DNA of 17,012 nucleotides from SLJM01 sp964415785 (GTDB lineage: Bacteria > Myxococcota_A > Bradymonadia > Bradymonadales > Bradymonadaceae), in NCBI GenBank assembly GCA_964415785.1, contig CAYQBU010000077.1, positions 1 through 17,012 of the forward strand, given 5' to 3'. The notes beneath the pieces were generated by a model that did no database searches, was not told the origin of the DNA, and worked only from the letters and a program-made list of their open reading frames with translations. Both the position numbers and the translations under genes were made by a program. Position 1 is the first letter of the stretch. Each line of letters opens with the position of its first letter. Shown piece by piece: positions 1-7,292 of the stretch.

Positions 1-56
1 TGATCCGCAACCGCGGTGAGCGCCGCCCCTGATCCGGATCGTCCGAATTAGGGCTC

Positions 57-1094
57 CTAACTCTCCATGGCCTGTTCCATCTCGGCGATCAGCGAGGCCA
101 CCGATTCCTGTTCTGAGGTGTGCGCGACCAGGGCGCGGCGAAACTCGTCGATGATCTCGGCGGTGGGACGAACGCTATCGATGCCGGCGACGCTCTTTCC
201 AGCCTGCCAGTAGTCATCGTAGCCCCCAGATCGTCGATTGCCCCGCGCCAATTTGAAGAGCGAGCGAAGCGAATACCAGGCGCGCACCCAGTGCTTGAAG
301 GTGGGATGCTGCAGTAGCCACTGCGCCAACGGGCCGGCCTCGGTTCCCACCTTGCGAACGAACTCGGTCTCGATGACCGACACAGGCACTCCCGAGATGC
401 GTTTGGTGAGCACGATGTCGTCGGCGTCGGCGTCAACGATGGCCTGTTTATAGTCCGGATGGGCACTGCACTCGTCGGTGGCGATGAAGCGAGTTCCCAG
501 TTGAACCGCCTGATAGCCCAACTCCAGGGTCTCCAGATATTGCTCCGCCGAGCCCACTCCTCCGGCAGCCACCAGGGGAACGCCCAGATCCTTGAGCTCT
601 TCAAAGAGCACCTTGGCCGGCGTTGCGCCGGCGTGGCCTCCGGCCCGTCCGTTCACGCAGATCAAGCCGTCTACGTTTTCTGCCAACGCCTTCTCCGCCC
701 ATTTACGCTCCGTGATATCGTGATAGACCACCCCCCCGGCGGCGTGGACCTTGTCGACGACCCACCGTGGATTGCCCAGGGCGGTAATGAAAAATCGCAC
801 CCCTTCATCGAGGGCTATATCCACCCACTTCTTCATCCGGTTTTCGTAGACCTTCGAGGATTTTTCGACGAGGGCGTTAAACCCAATCGCTCCACCCTGA
901 TTGCGTTGCTGGAGGCGTCGAAGCGTGGAGCGCAGATCGCCTCCGTGGGCAAAGATGGTCGACAGCGGTTGTACGACTCCCACGGCCCCGGACTCCACGA
1001 CCGCGGCGAGTAACTCTTCGTTCGAGCAGGGATACATGGCGCCGCAGATCAGCGGAACTTGAGCTCCCGTATGACTTAAAAATCGATGACTCAT
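57..1094 (-). CDS. Nitronate monooxygenase-like FMN oxidoreductase
   Basis: The 345-residue product looks like the nitronate monooxygenase / 2-nitropropane dioxygenase family, TIM-barrel FMN enzymes that oxidise alkyl nitronates. Seen in the sequence: an N-terminal strand reading PLICGAMYPCSN, the family signature GRAGGHAG at about 149-156 with the usual catalytic histidine (H154), a phosphate-binding AAGGVG at 177-182, and QLGTRFIATDE at 198-208, which in the family closes the FMN site. The last ~90 residues are Arg/Trp-rich, then helical, and are less typical. Length is normal for the family. The ATG at 1094 has an AGGT-type ribosome site about 9 bases upstream. It is a lone minus-strand gene with a perfect inverted repeat 37 bases before its start. 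The substrate cannot be told; related enzymes include enoyl reductases of polyketide-type pathways. Confidence 0.85.
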   Translation of the reverse strand: MSHRFLSHTGAQVPLICGAMYPCSNEELLAAVVESGAVGVVQPLSTIFAHGGDLRSTLRRLQQRNQGGAIGFNALVEKSSKVYENRMKKWVDIALDEGVRFFITALGNPRWVVDKVHAAGGVVYHDITERKWAEKALAENVDGLICVNGRAGGHAGATPAKVLFEELKDLGVPLVAAGGVGSAEQYLETLELGYQAVQLGTRFIATDECSAHPDYKQAIVDADADDIVLTKRISGVPVSVIETEFVRKVGTEAGPLAQWLLQHPTFKHWVRAWYSLRSLFKLARGNRRSGGYDDYWQAGKSVAGIDSVRPTAEIIDEFRRALVAHTSEQESVASLIAEMEQAMES

Positions 1095-1415
1095 CTCGGT
1101 TTACCTGGTTGAATTCGCGTCCATTGATGGGCCCGAATCGTCTACCACATTCGGGCAACGATGGGCAGTCCCGCCCGCAGATGAGCCCTTGCTAAAATGG
1201 GAATTGGCCTTGAATCCGTGTCATCGGCGCTCAACTTTAGAACCAACTGAGTCTTGCCCTAATTCGGCGAAGGAGCCGGGGTGGTGCTGGAAAGACTTGC
1301 CACGGCGAGACCGCCCCCGGTAGGCTGACCCACGTTCGCTAGAACGACCACGATTGTATTTCTGGGGCCCAGGCCGTTGGCTGAATCTCCTTTTGAATTT
1401 TTGATGAGGTATACC
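1095..1415. other. 321-base divergent intergenic region
   Basis: This separates two divergently transcribed genes, so promoters for both should lie here. Besides the inverted repeat at 1131-1156, it holds a small dyad CGTTC-GCTA-GAACG (1333-1346) and an 11-base palindrome CTGGG-G-CCCAG (1362-1372). A weak plus-strand promoter match, TTCGCT (1335-1340), 16 bases, TATTTC (1357-1362), overlaps the first dyad. No convincing gene was found. A minus-strand open frame ending at 1259 overlaps the start of the next gene and has no family features. Confidence 0.4.
1131..1156. promoter_or_regulatory. Perfect inverted repeat, candidate operator
   Basis: GCCCGAAT at 1131-1138 and ATTCGGGC at 1149-1156 are exact reverse complements separated by 10 bases, so half-site centres are 18 bases apart. 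It sits 37 bases upstream of the monooxygenase start and has no T-run, so it looks more like a dimeric repressor site than a terminator. No regulator gene is adjacent in this window. The operator role is inferred. Confidence 0.45.
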
Positions 1416-2195
1416 ATGACAACCCCGCTTCGCGCCGCATTCATCCTCTCGCTGGTCGGTGTGCTCCTTGGCTCATCGGCCACCGCCATGGCCCAAGAGA
1501 ACGACAACGATGAACTGGAAGAGGAACAGGCAGACGAGGAGGAGGAAACTCAGACCGAGCGACCTCCCGGCGCCTCTGCCGAGGCCATGGAGCGTCGCTC
1601 TGCACTGCTTCGCGACGATATCTACGAGTCGGGGCGCTGGACTCTGAACCTCGATGGAATCTTTAATATGACCCGGTCCTCCGTGGAGCTACTGGAGGAC
1701 GATGCCGACGATGCCGTGGATTCGACGCGCTTTTTACGTATCGATCCCAGCATTATGGTCACCGTCATCGACAGATTGGCCGTGGGCATGATCGTTGGTC
1801 TCATCCAACGCCGACTCTCCCAGGAAGTGGGACAGTCTTCGACGGAAACGGCACTTAGTTTTCAACCGGCAGCGCGTTACTATATGCCCTTTACTCAGCG
1901 CCTGGCGGCCTATGCCCAGGGATCCATGGGCTACTTTCGGGGCCGAAGCGACCGCTTTGTCAACGAAGAAGACGCCGGCGGCGACACCATCGGCGATGTC
2001 GATACCAGCACCCGAGGCTTTGCCCTCGGCCTCGGACTCGGCGTCAACTACCGCCTCTCCGACGGGCTCCAGTTGCGATTTGGCCTTGCCTTTGACGGGC
2101 TCTGGGGACGGGAGAGCGTAGACGCCCTCGACGAGAGCCTCTCTATCTCCACGACCAACCTGGGTACCTCTGCCGGTATCAGCTACACCTTTTAG
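1416..2195 (+). CDS. Secreted probable outer-membrane beta-barrel protein
   Basis: A 259-residue protein of unknown function. Residues 1-26 form a clear Sec signal peptide with a likely signal peptidase I cut after AMA (24-26), followed by Q27. An acidic linker (ENDNDELEEEQADEEEE) covers about 28-45. From about residue 70 to the end, alternating hydrophobic/polar strands with Gly and aromatic residues (for example YYMPFTQRLAAYAQGSMGYF) and a final aromatic SYTF suggest an 8-stranded-type outer-membrane barrel assembled by BAM. The ATG at 1416 is preferred because GAGG lies 6 bases before it; an in-frame ATG at 1404 overlaps that site and would only lengthen the signal peptide. Its stop overlaps the next gene's stop by 4 bases in convergent orientation. 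The fold assignment rests on pattern alone. Confidence 0.75.
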   Translation: MTTPLRAAFILSLVGVLLGSSATAMAQENDNDELEEEQADEEEETQTERPPGASAEAMERRSALLRDDIYESGRWTLNLDGIFNMTRSSVELLEDDADDAVDSTRFLRIDPSIMVTVIDRLAVGMIVGLIQRRLSQEVGQSSTETALSFQPAARYYMPFTQRLAAYAQGSMGYFRGRSDRFVNEEDAGGDTIGDVDTSTRGFALGLGLGVNYRLSDGLQLRFGLAFDGLWGRESVDALDESLSISTTNLGTSAGISYTF

Positions 2196-3523
2196 GAGTC
2201 GATCTCCTCTTCCGAGAGGTCCTGGGACAGCAACTCCTCGAGCTGTTCCGGGTCTTCTCCCCCGTTGCGATCGTAGATCTGACGAGCCTTACTGCGCGTG
2301 GACTCGAAAACCGATTTGGCGCGCTCCATATCTACTCCATCGATGAAATAGACTGCCGCCGCCTTACCTATGGCCTTGGTTCCCGCGAAGGCGACTCCAG
2401 CAGAGATGGCGTGGCCCAGGCCCGGCGCCAGCAATTTTGCCAGGGCACGCGCCGCTTCGCGCATCGCCACTGCTGCTCCGATATTAGCCCCTACGGCGCC
2501 CATAAATTCAGTGGCTGCCTTGACCTCCATTCGCCTCCCGGACACATAGCCGATGCCGCTGATCAGGCTGATCTGCATGGAGGTAATGGGGGCGATATCG
2601 GCCACGGGAATCGGTGTCGCAGCCAAGCCAGCGCAGAGGGTGGACACGATATTGGTCAGTCGATTGGCTATTCGGTGTTGAAGCGTCTTGACCTGGGAGA
2701 GTCGCACGAATTCCACCCGCGCCTGTTCGGGCAACTCATCCAACAAAAAATCAACGAGTTCCTCGATTCGCCAGCGCTCATCGGCCCGTCGACTGCCATC
2801 GCGGCGCCAGGACTGATAGGCGGAAATCCCATGGGCGGCGACAAATTGATCCTTGAGGCTCTTTCTCTCCGTGATCTTGGAAGCGATCATGGCCTCCAGC
2901 CTCTCGATGCGCTCCTTCTTTTCGCGCAAATCCTCGGGATGGGCCTCCTCCGGTAGATGGAGGCGGGTATTTTTCGGCTCGATGGCGTCGCAATGGGTCA
3001 ATACGGCGACCACGGGCACGGCGTAGCCATGGCGCTTGTGGATGCGCTCACTGACGGCCTCCAGAGCGTCCAGGTCGGCGTCGACGGCGGCGTCGACCTC
3101 GTTAGCTTTGATCAAAAACAGCAAGGCGTCCGGGCCTTTTTCATCGATCGCCAGATTCAGGCTCTCTACGGGGTCCAATTGTTCCTCGGCTCCCTCGGGG
3201 CGACTGCCCTCCTGAATGCCCCGGGAGTCCAGAATGTCCATCGCCCCCAGATCACCGCGGTGAGTGAACCAGCGCCCCCGGGCGGTGGTCGCTTTCTCGT
3301 GGCCCACCTCGGCGACGGCGTGCCCAAAGAAGGCGTTGATCAACGATGACTTGCCAGCCCCTCGTCGCCCGATGAGCGCAAACCGGGGAGGCCGTTGCTC
3401 GAGCAACAACTCTCGCAGCTCCCCGATGCGCTCGCGAAGTTGACGCGCCATTGGCTCTGGGACCCGGTCCAGTAGCCCCTCCAGGCGCTCGGCCTGTTCT
3501 TTTAGTTCCTCGCGAAGTGTCAT
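2192..3523 (-). CDS. Era-like GTPase with DUF697-type C-terminal domain
   Basis: A 443-residue predicted GTPase. An N-terminal helical segment (1-45, Glu/Arg/Leu-rich, probable coiled coil) precedes the G domain. The P-loop GRRGAGKS is at 52-59, the DxxG motif DSRG at 99-102, and THCD at 176-179 stands where NKxD/TKxD normally is, so the guanine-specificity motif is slightly non-canonical. After a charged helical stretch (195-285), residues ~290-395 are Ala/Gly/Ile-rich with PIPVADIAPITSMQISLI, typical of the DUF697 membrane-associating domain found in YcjF-like proteins and some GTPases. An acidic tail ends the protein. The ATG has GAGG 8 bases upstream. Function is unknown; membrane-linked stress or trafficking roles are only suggested by family. 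The gene stands alone, divergent from the small membrane protein at 3632. Confidence 0.85.
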   Translation of the reverse strand: MTLREELKEQAERLEGLLDRVPEPMARQLRERIGELRELLLEQRPPRFALIGRRGAGKSSLINAFFGHAVAEVGHEKATTARGRWFTHRGDLGAMDILDSRGIQEGSRPEGAEEQLDPVESLNLAIDEKGPDALLFLIKANEVDAAVDADLDALEAVSERIHKRHGYAVPVVAVLTHCDAIEPKNTRLHLPEEAHPEDLREKKERIERLEAMIASKITERKSLKDQFVAAHGISAYQSWRRDGSRRADERWRIEELVDFLLDELPEQARVEFVRLSQVKTLQHRIANRLTNIVSTLCAGLAATPIPVADIAPITSMQISLISGIGYVSGRRMEVKAATEFMGAVGANIGAAVAMREAARALAKLLAPGLGHAISAGVAFAGTKAIGKAAAVYFIDGVDMERAKSVFESTRSKARQIYDRNGGEDPEQLEELLSQDLSEEEIDS

Positions 3524-3631
3524 GGCGTCCTCGGTGACCTGAATTGCCAGGCAAAGCTCCTTTCGAGCCTCCCCGGGGTGATTAGCTTTGAGTCCTGAGC
3601 CAGTATTCCATTGTTCCCAGGAGGTCTAAGA

Positions 3632-3775
3632 ATGGAAGATTTGATCTTCGTCGTACTTTTTGTGGCCATTCCTACCATCCTGTTGACCATGGGCTTTATC
3701 GCCGTCTTGACGCAGGATGAGGAGGCCTTTCGCCCCCCAGATGATCAACGGCGAAGCCCCCCCGGTGATCTCTAG
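3632..3775 (+). CDS. 47-residue single-helix membrane protein
   Basis: A short open frame, MEDLIFVVLFVAIPTILLTM at the start, with one hydrophobic helix (about 4-26) and a polar acidic/basic tail ending PPGDL. A complete AGGAGGT Shine-Dalgarno sequence at 3619-3625 is 6 bases before the ATG, the strongest ribosome site in the window, which argues for real translation. It lies divergent from the GTPase gene with 108 bases between starts, and its TAG stop overlaps the stop of the methyltransferase-like gene by 4 bases (CTAG, 3772-3775). By charge, the N-terminus is probably outside and the tail cytoplasmic. No family is recognised; small subunits or regulators of membrane complexes look like this, but nothing identifies a partner. 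Confidence 0.7.
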   Translation: MEDLIFVVLFVAIPTILLTMGFIAVLTQDEEAFRPPDDQRRSPPGDL

Positions 3776-4599
3776 TGCTGGCCGCCCTGTTTTTGGCCCT
3801 CAAAGAGCACCGCCCTCACGGGAGCTTCGATGGTTTCGCCGTCCCAATAGGTGTCCATGGCCTTCGAGACATGACCCAGGACCCGGTCGCGGTCTTCGGC
3901 GCGGATCGCCCCCAACCAATGGGGAAAGAAGCTCTCGCGAACCAGCGGGGAGTAGACGTATTCGCGACCTCCATCAAAGGCGACCGTCCACTCCATCTGG
4001 TGGATCTCGATGGCCTCCAATCCCATTTCCTCGCCCAACTCCTTGAGCCTCGCCGGTGTCAACAACTGTTGCTCCGTCTCCTCTAGCCTGGGGATGACCT
4101 CCTCCATGTCCTCTGAACGGAGCGCTTCCACCAGCAAATCGAAGAGTTCCGGAAAGCTTCCCAATACGGGAGCCGCCATCAAAAGTTTCGCTCCAGAGCC
4201 GATGACTCGTACCATCTCCGCCATGCCCTCATGAGCCTGGCGTGCCGTCACGATCCCGTGAATGCATGCCGCTGCATCGAAGACATCGTCGGCGTAGGAC
4301 AGCGAGCGCACCTGCTGTTTCACAAAAAAGATCTGACTTGCCGCCTCGTCGCCCAGACGACCTCGCGCCTCGTCGAGCATGGGGTTGGACGAATCCAGGG
4401 CCATCAATCGAGTCTCCTCGGGCAACATGGACTGCCAGCGCTTGACCGCCGCACCGCAGCGCGACTCGGCCAACATCACCGTCGCGCCCTCCGGCGTAGG
4501 CCAATGGGTCGCGCAACCCTCTAGCACCGGGTTGGTCCATAGTCGCTCAATGACGTCCAGATGGGCTCGGACCAGCGGATTTTCAGAGGGTTGACTCAT
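3772..4599 (-). CDS. SAM-methyltransferase-like protein with altered motif I
   Basis: A 275-residue protein with the layout of a class I (Rossmann) methyltransferase: a strand and loop VMLAESRCGAAV at ~41-52 where the SAM-binding GxGxG is expected, ALDSSNPMLDEAR (~67-79) as the ribose-binding strand, VRSLSYADDVFDAAACI (~98-114) as motifs III/IV, and the 'MVRVIGSGAKLLMAAP' helix-strand (~128-143) that follows in ubiE/BioC-type enzymes. Motif I lacks the usual glycines (AESRCGAA), so SAM binding is uncertain and the protein may be a degenerate, non-catalytic relative. The C-terminal half (aromatic, EYVYSPLVRESFF) is probably a substrate or interaction lid. It begins 6 bases after thiL and is the last gene of the long minus-strand string. 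Confidence 0.7.
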   Translation of the reverse strand: MSQPSENPLVRAHLDVIERLWTNPVLEGCATHWPTPEGATVMLAESRCGAAVKRWQSMLPEETRLMALDSSNPMLDEARGRLGDEAASQIFFVKQQVRSLSYADDVFDAAACIHGIVTARQAHEGMAEMVRVIGSGAKLLMAAPVLGSFPELFDLLVEALRSEDMEEVIPRLEETEQQLLTPARLKELGEEMGLEAIEIHQMEWTVAFDGGREYVYSPLVRESFFPHWLGAIRAEDRDRVLGHVSKAMDTYWDGETIEAPVRAVLFEGQKQGGQH

Positions 4600-4605
4600 G
4601 GCGTC

Positions 4606-5595
4606 TCAAAAATGTTGATATCCCGCGACCGGGGTGGTTAAAGGCTCTCCGCTTCGATCCAGAATACAGTGTGCGCTGTCTTTTTCTAAGGCCCGTCCAA
4701 TCCTCTGGGCCGGAACGTCCCATTGGCGTCCCAGATCGGCGATCGCCTGGCGATTGGCGGGTAGGGCCGTCAAAGCCAGCGCGAAATCCTCGCCGCCGCC
4801 TAGAAGGTGGCGTTCTTCACACTGTTTTCTACCCTCGCAATGGTGGCCTACTTCCCCCGGCAGCTCAACCCGTGCAGCGTCGACGGAGATCGATATTTCG
4901 CTCTCCCGGGCCAGATGATGGACGTCCTGCAGCAGTCCGTCGCTGACGTCGATCATCGACGTCGCAAGTCGTCGGCGCCCCAGCTCAAACCCCAATTGGG
5001 TGGCCGGTTTGGGTCGTCGATGGGCATCGATACTTCGTGGATACACAGCGTGCTGTGCATCTTCCCGAGACAGTACTTCTAGGCCAACGGAGGCCAGCCC
5101 CAACTCTCCCAATACCCATATATCGTCTCCCGGCTCCGCTCCTCCTCGCCGCGTGGGTCCTGTTTTTGGGGCCTCACCGATGGCGGTCACGGTGATCATC
5201 AACGACTCCGGTGAGCCCGTCAGATCCCCGCCGACGAGGAGCGGTTTCTGATCGTTGACGGCGCAGGACTCCGCGCAATCGAGTACTCCATCGATCACTC
5301 TCTCTAACCACCTTTGATCCGTGGCCGGGGGAGAAGCGATGGCCAGGACATAGTGCGTCGTGCGCCCTCCCATGGCAGCGATATCGCTGAGGTTGACTGC
5401 CAAAGATTTCCACCCGATATGTTCCGGCTCGCTCCATCCACGCCTGAAATGGATGTCTTCGACCACCGTATCCATGCAGACCAGTGGTCTCTGGAGCGAA
5501 TGAAGTTGGGCGGCATCATCTCCAATCCCCACGGGCAGATCGTCACCGGCGCATCGGGAACGGATATAGCCGATCAGATCGAATTCAAATCCCAT
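4606..5595 (-). CDS. thiL: Thiamine-monophosphate kinase
   Basis: A 329-residue ThiL, the ATP-dependent kinase making thiamine diphosphate from thiamine monophosphate in the last step of cofactor synthesis. It belongs to the PurM/AIR-synthase-like ATP-binding superfamily. Motifs seen: GIGDDAA at 23-29 (Mg/ATP aspartates), D42 and E46 in the MDTVVEDIHF strand, NLSDIAAMGG at 68-77, VGGDLTG at 121-127, DVSDGL at 216-221 and GGGEDF at 266-271. All key acidic residues are present and the length matches the ~325-residue enzymes of other bacteria, so it should be active. The ATG at 5595 has GGAG about 10 bases upstream. It follows the zinc-ribbon gene by 42 bases and precedes the methyltransferase-like gene by 6, so it is probably co-transcribed with both. 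Confidence 0.96.
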   Translation of the reverse strand: MGFEFDLIGYIRSRCAGDDLPVGIGDDAAQLHSLQRPLVCMDTVVEDIHFRRGWSEPEHIGWKSLAVNLSDIAAMGGRTTHYVLAIASPPATDQRWLERVIDGVLDCAESCAVNDQKPLLVGGDLTGSPESLMITVTAIGEAPKTGPTRRGGAEPGDDIWVLGELGLASVGLEVLSREDAQHAVYPRSIDAHRRPKPATQLGFELGRRRLATSMIDVSDGLLQDVHHLARESEISISVDAARVELPGEVGHHCEGRKQCEERHLLGGGEDFALALTALPANRQAIADLGRQWDVPAQRIGRALEKDSAHCILDRSGEPLTTPVAGYQHF

Positions 5596-5637
5596 ATTGC
5601 GCTGTCTCCAGAACAGGTCCTGATTATCCGGGCCGAA

Positions 5638-6348
5638 CTAGAAAACATCCAGAAATAGCCAGGAGAAGAGCAAGAATATCAGGGTCCAAAAGATGAGGGC
5701 GCCGAGCATCAGGGTCGTGCGAAATTGCTTGATATCGTCATTGAACTCCTCTGATGCCACCTCTGCCTGGGTGTGGGCAACCTGGATCGTCGTATCCAGG
5801 CGATCAGCGAGCCGCTGCAGTCCCTCGAGCGCCTCATCATCATCCGGGTAGTCCACGAGGTAAAACTGTAGCTTGCGCAGCCCGAAGTCGAGGAGTCCCG
5901 CCTCAATCACGGCCTCTAAAAAGGCATCGAGCTCCTCCTGACCATCCCTCCACGCGTTCCACAGCGCGTCGGCCTCCAGCTGCGCGGACTCCAGCCCTTC
6001 CGGTGCTCTTTCCCAGGGGGCTTGCCCTGGCTCATAGTCCTCGACCGCGCTCTGACTGAGCCCACATCGGGGGCAATTGTCTTCCTCTGGCAACAGGTAC
6101 GCACACTTGCGGCATCGATCGCCGGGTCCCGGTTCCGGAATCAGCGATTCCAGCGATCGGGAAAATGTCTTCGTGCTTTCATACCCCTGTTCCGACGTCG
6201 CGTCTCCTTCGCCGTCGCTGGAAGACGCAGATGTGGACGCAATATTGACGTGACCACAGGATTCACAGACCAGTCCCACGCCCCCGTCGACGGGTTTGAC
6301 CTCCGCCGCCTCTCCCGTGTGGCTGCAGACTTTACACCGAATCTCCAT
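5638..6348 (-). CDS. Double zinc-ribbon protein with C-terminal membrane anchor
   Basis: A 236-residue protein with two CxxC...CxxC zinc ribbons: C5/C8 with C28/C31, and C79/C82 with C92/C95. The ribbons are separated by a Ser/Glu-rich, probably disordered linker. Residues ~115-205 are acidic and helical, TPR-like in feel (LDAFLEAVIEAGLLDFGLRKL). The end, ~212-233, is one strong hydrophobic helix, TLMLGALIFWTLIFLLFSW, leaving only a few residues outside, so it is a tail-anchored protein with its zinc domains in the cytoplasm. The ATG at 6348 is chosen over an in-frame GTG one codon earlier because it sits in a TGATG overlap with the protease stop and has GGGAG 5 bases upstream. Translational coupling to the protease is likely. 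The function is not known; a protease partner or substrate is a reasonable guess. Confidence 0.8.
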   Translation of the reverse strand: MEIRCKVCSHTGEAAEVKPVDGGVGLVCESCGHVNIASTSASSSDGEGDATSEQGYESTKTFSRSLESLIPEPGPGDRCRKCAYLLPEEDNCPRCGLSQSAVEDYEPGQAPWERAPEGLESAQLEADALWNAWRDGQEELDAFLEAVIEAGLLDFGLRKLQFYLVDYPDDDEALEGLQRLADRLDTTIQVAHTQAEVASEEFNDDIKQFRTTLMLGALIFWTLIFLLFSWLFLDVF

Positions 6349-7292
6349 CACAACTCCCAGAGCGTCTCAATCCATTGGGGCAAGGCATCGACTTTCACCG
6401 GTTCCGGACTAAAGGTCAGCACAAAAATGACCACGCACAGCGCTGTGATCCAATGGTTGTTGGAACCTTGCCTGGCCTCCGCTTCGTCGTCCACCATTGG
6501 CGGGTGCTTTAGGCCCAGCCAGGCGATGAGCCCTCCCAGGATAAACCAGCCCGGAAACAGGAGAATTCCAGCGACCATAAGCGCTGCAAAGGCAGTCCAC
6601 GACACAAGTACGGCCTTTTCTCTCAGGTACGCATAGCTGAGATGGCCTCCATCGAGTTGACCAATGGGCAAGAGATTCAAAGCCGTCAGGAGACAACCCA
6701 CCCACCCCGCAAGCCCAATGGGGTGTAGAAATAACTCCTCACTGGCGCCGAGGTCGGGATGAAATAGCTCGGTGGCCATGATCATCATCAGACTATCGCC
6801 CAGGAGCATCAGGTCTTCTCCCTCCACCACTGTGGGCTTGGAGAGATAGATGCCCAAAAAGACGGCCATCGCCGTGGGCACGAACCCCGCGATTGGGCCC
6901 CATCCGGCCACGGCGATCAGCTCGCCAGAGGTGACCTTTCGCCATCCCATCTTGATAAAAGCGCCAAAGGTCCCGAAGAATGGGATCACCCCCAGCGCTG
7001 GCAGAGGGCCCAGCCCCGGTAAAAAATAGGGCCGACTCACGGGAATCCCCACCCGTCGCCCTGTAAAATAGTGCCCCGCTTCATGGGCACCGATAATACC
7101 GACCAAAAACACCGTGTAGAGGAGCGCGCCTCGCAGCACACCGGCGTCCAGGGTCTCCCCCTTCCAGGGGTCGGCGCCTCCGGCGTAAATCCCCGCCGCC
7201 GCAATACTCACCACCGACAGAACCACCAGCCCCGCCTGCACCCAACCCGACTCTTCGACGGTTGAACTCTGATCGTTCTCGGGGTCATTCAT
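6348..7292 (-). CDS. Site-2-type (M50) intramembrane metalloprotease
   Basis: A 314-residue multi-pass membrane protein. The zinc-binding HEAGH is at 70-74 inside a hydrophobic helix, and the third zinc ligand is D214 in NLLPIGQLDGGH (206-217), the signature of M50 site-2 proteases. PFFGTFGAFI (~104-113) between them resembles the loop of plant/cyanobacterial EGY-type proteases. About seven hydrophobic segments are visible (~18-38, 52-72, 124-150, 194-212, 228-260, 283-298). No PDZ domain is present. Such enzymes cut membrane-spanning anti-sigma factors or other helices. Its ATG lies inside the end of dnaJ (8-base overlap, ATGAATGA) and its stop overlaps the next ATG by one base, so it is translated with both neighbours. 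All catalytic residues are present. The substrate is not shown by the sequence. Confidence 0.92.
   Translation of the reverse strand: MNDPENDQSSTVEESGWVQAGLVVLSVVSIAAAGIYAGGADPWKGETLDAGVLRGALLYTVFLVGIIGAHEAGHYFTGRRVGIPVSRPYFLPGLGPLPALGVIPFFGTFGAFIKMGWRKVTSGELIAVAGWGPIAGFVPTAMAVFLGIYLSKPTVVEGEDLMLLGDSLMMIMATELFHPDLGASEELFLHPIGLAGWVGCLLTALNLLPIGQLDGGHLSYAYLREKAVLVSWTAFAALMVAGILLFPGWFILGGLIAWLGLKHPPMVDDEAEARQGSNNHWITALCVVIFVLTFSPEPVKVDALPQWIETLWEL

Noticed and set aside
459..1013. 184-residue plus-strand open frame opposite the monooxygenase
   Set aside because: It is antisense to conserved FMN-enzyme motifs and shows no domain or signal of its own.
1259..1507. 82-residue minus-strand frame in the gap before the barrel gene
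   Set aside because: It overlaps the signal peptide region of the next gene and has no recognisable domain or ribosome site.
3724..3758. Imperfect inverted repeat GGCCTTTCGCC / GGCGAAGCC near the end of the methyltransferase-like gene
   Set aside because: Not followed by a T-run and lies inside the small membrane gene; not a convincing terminator.
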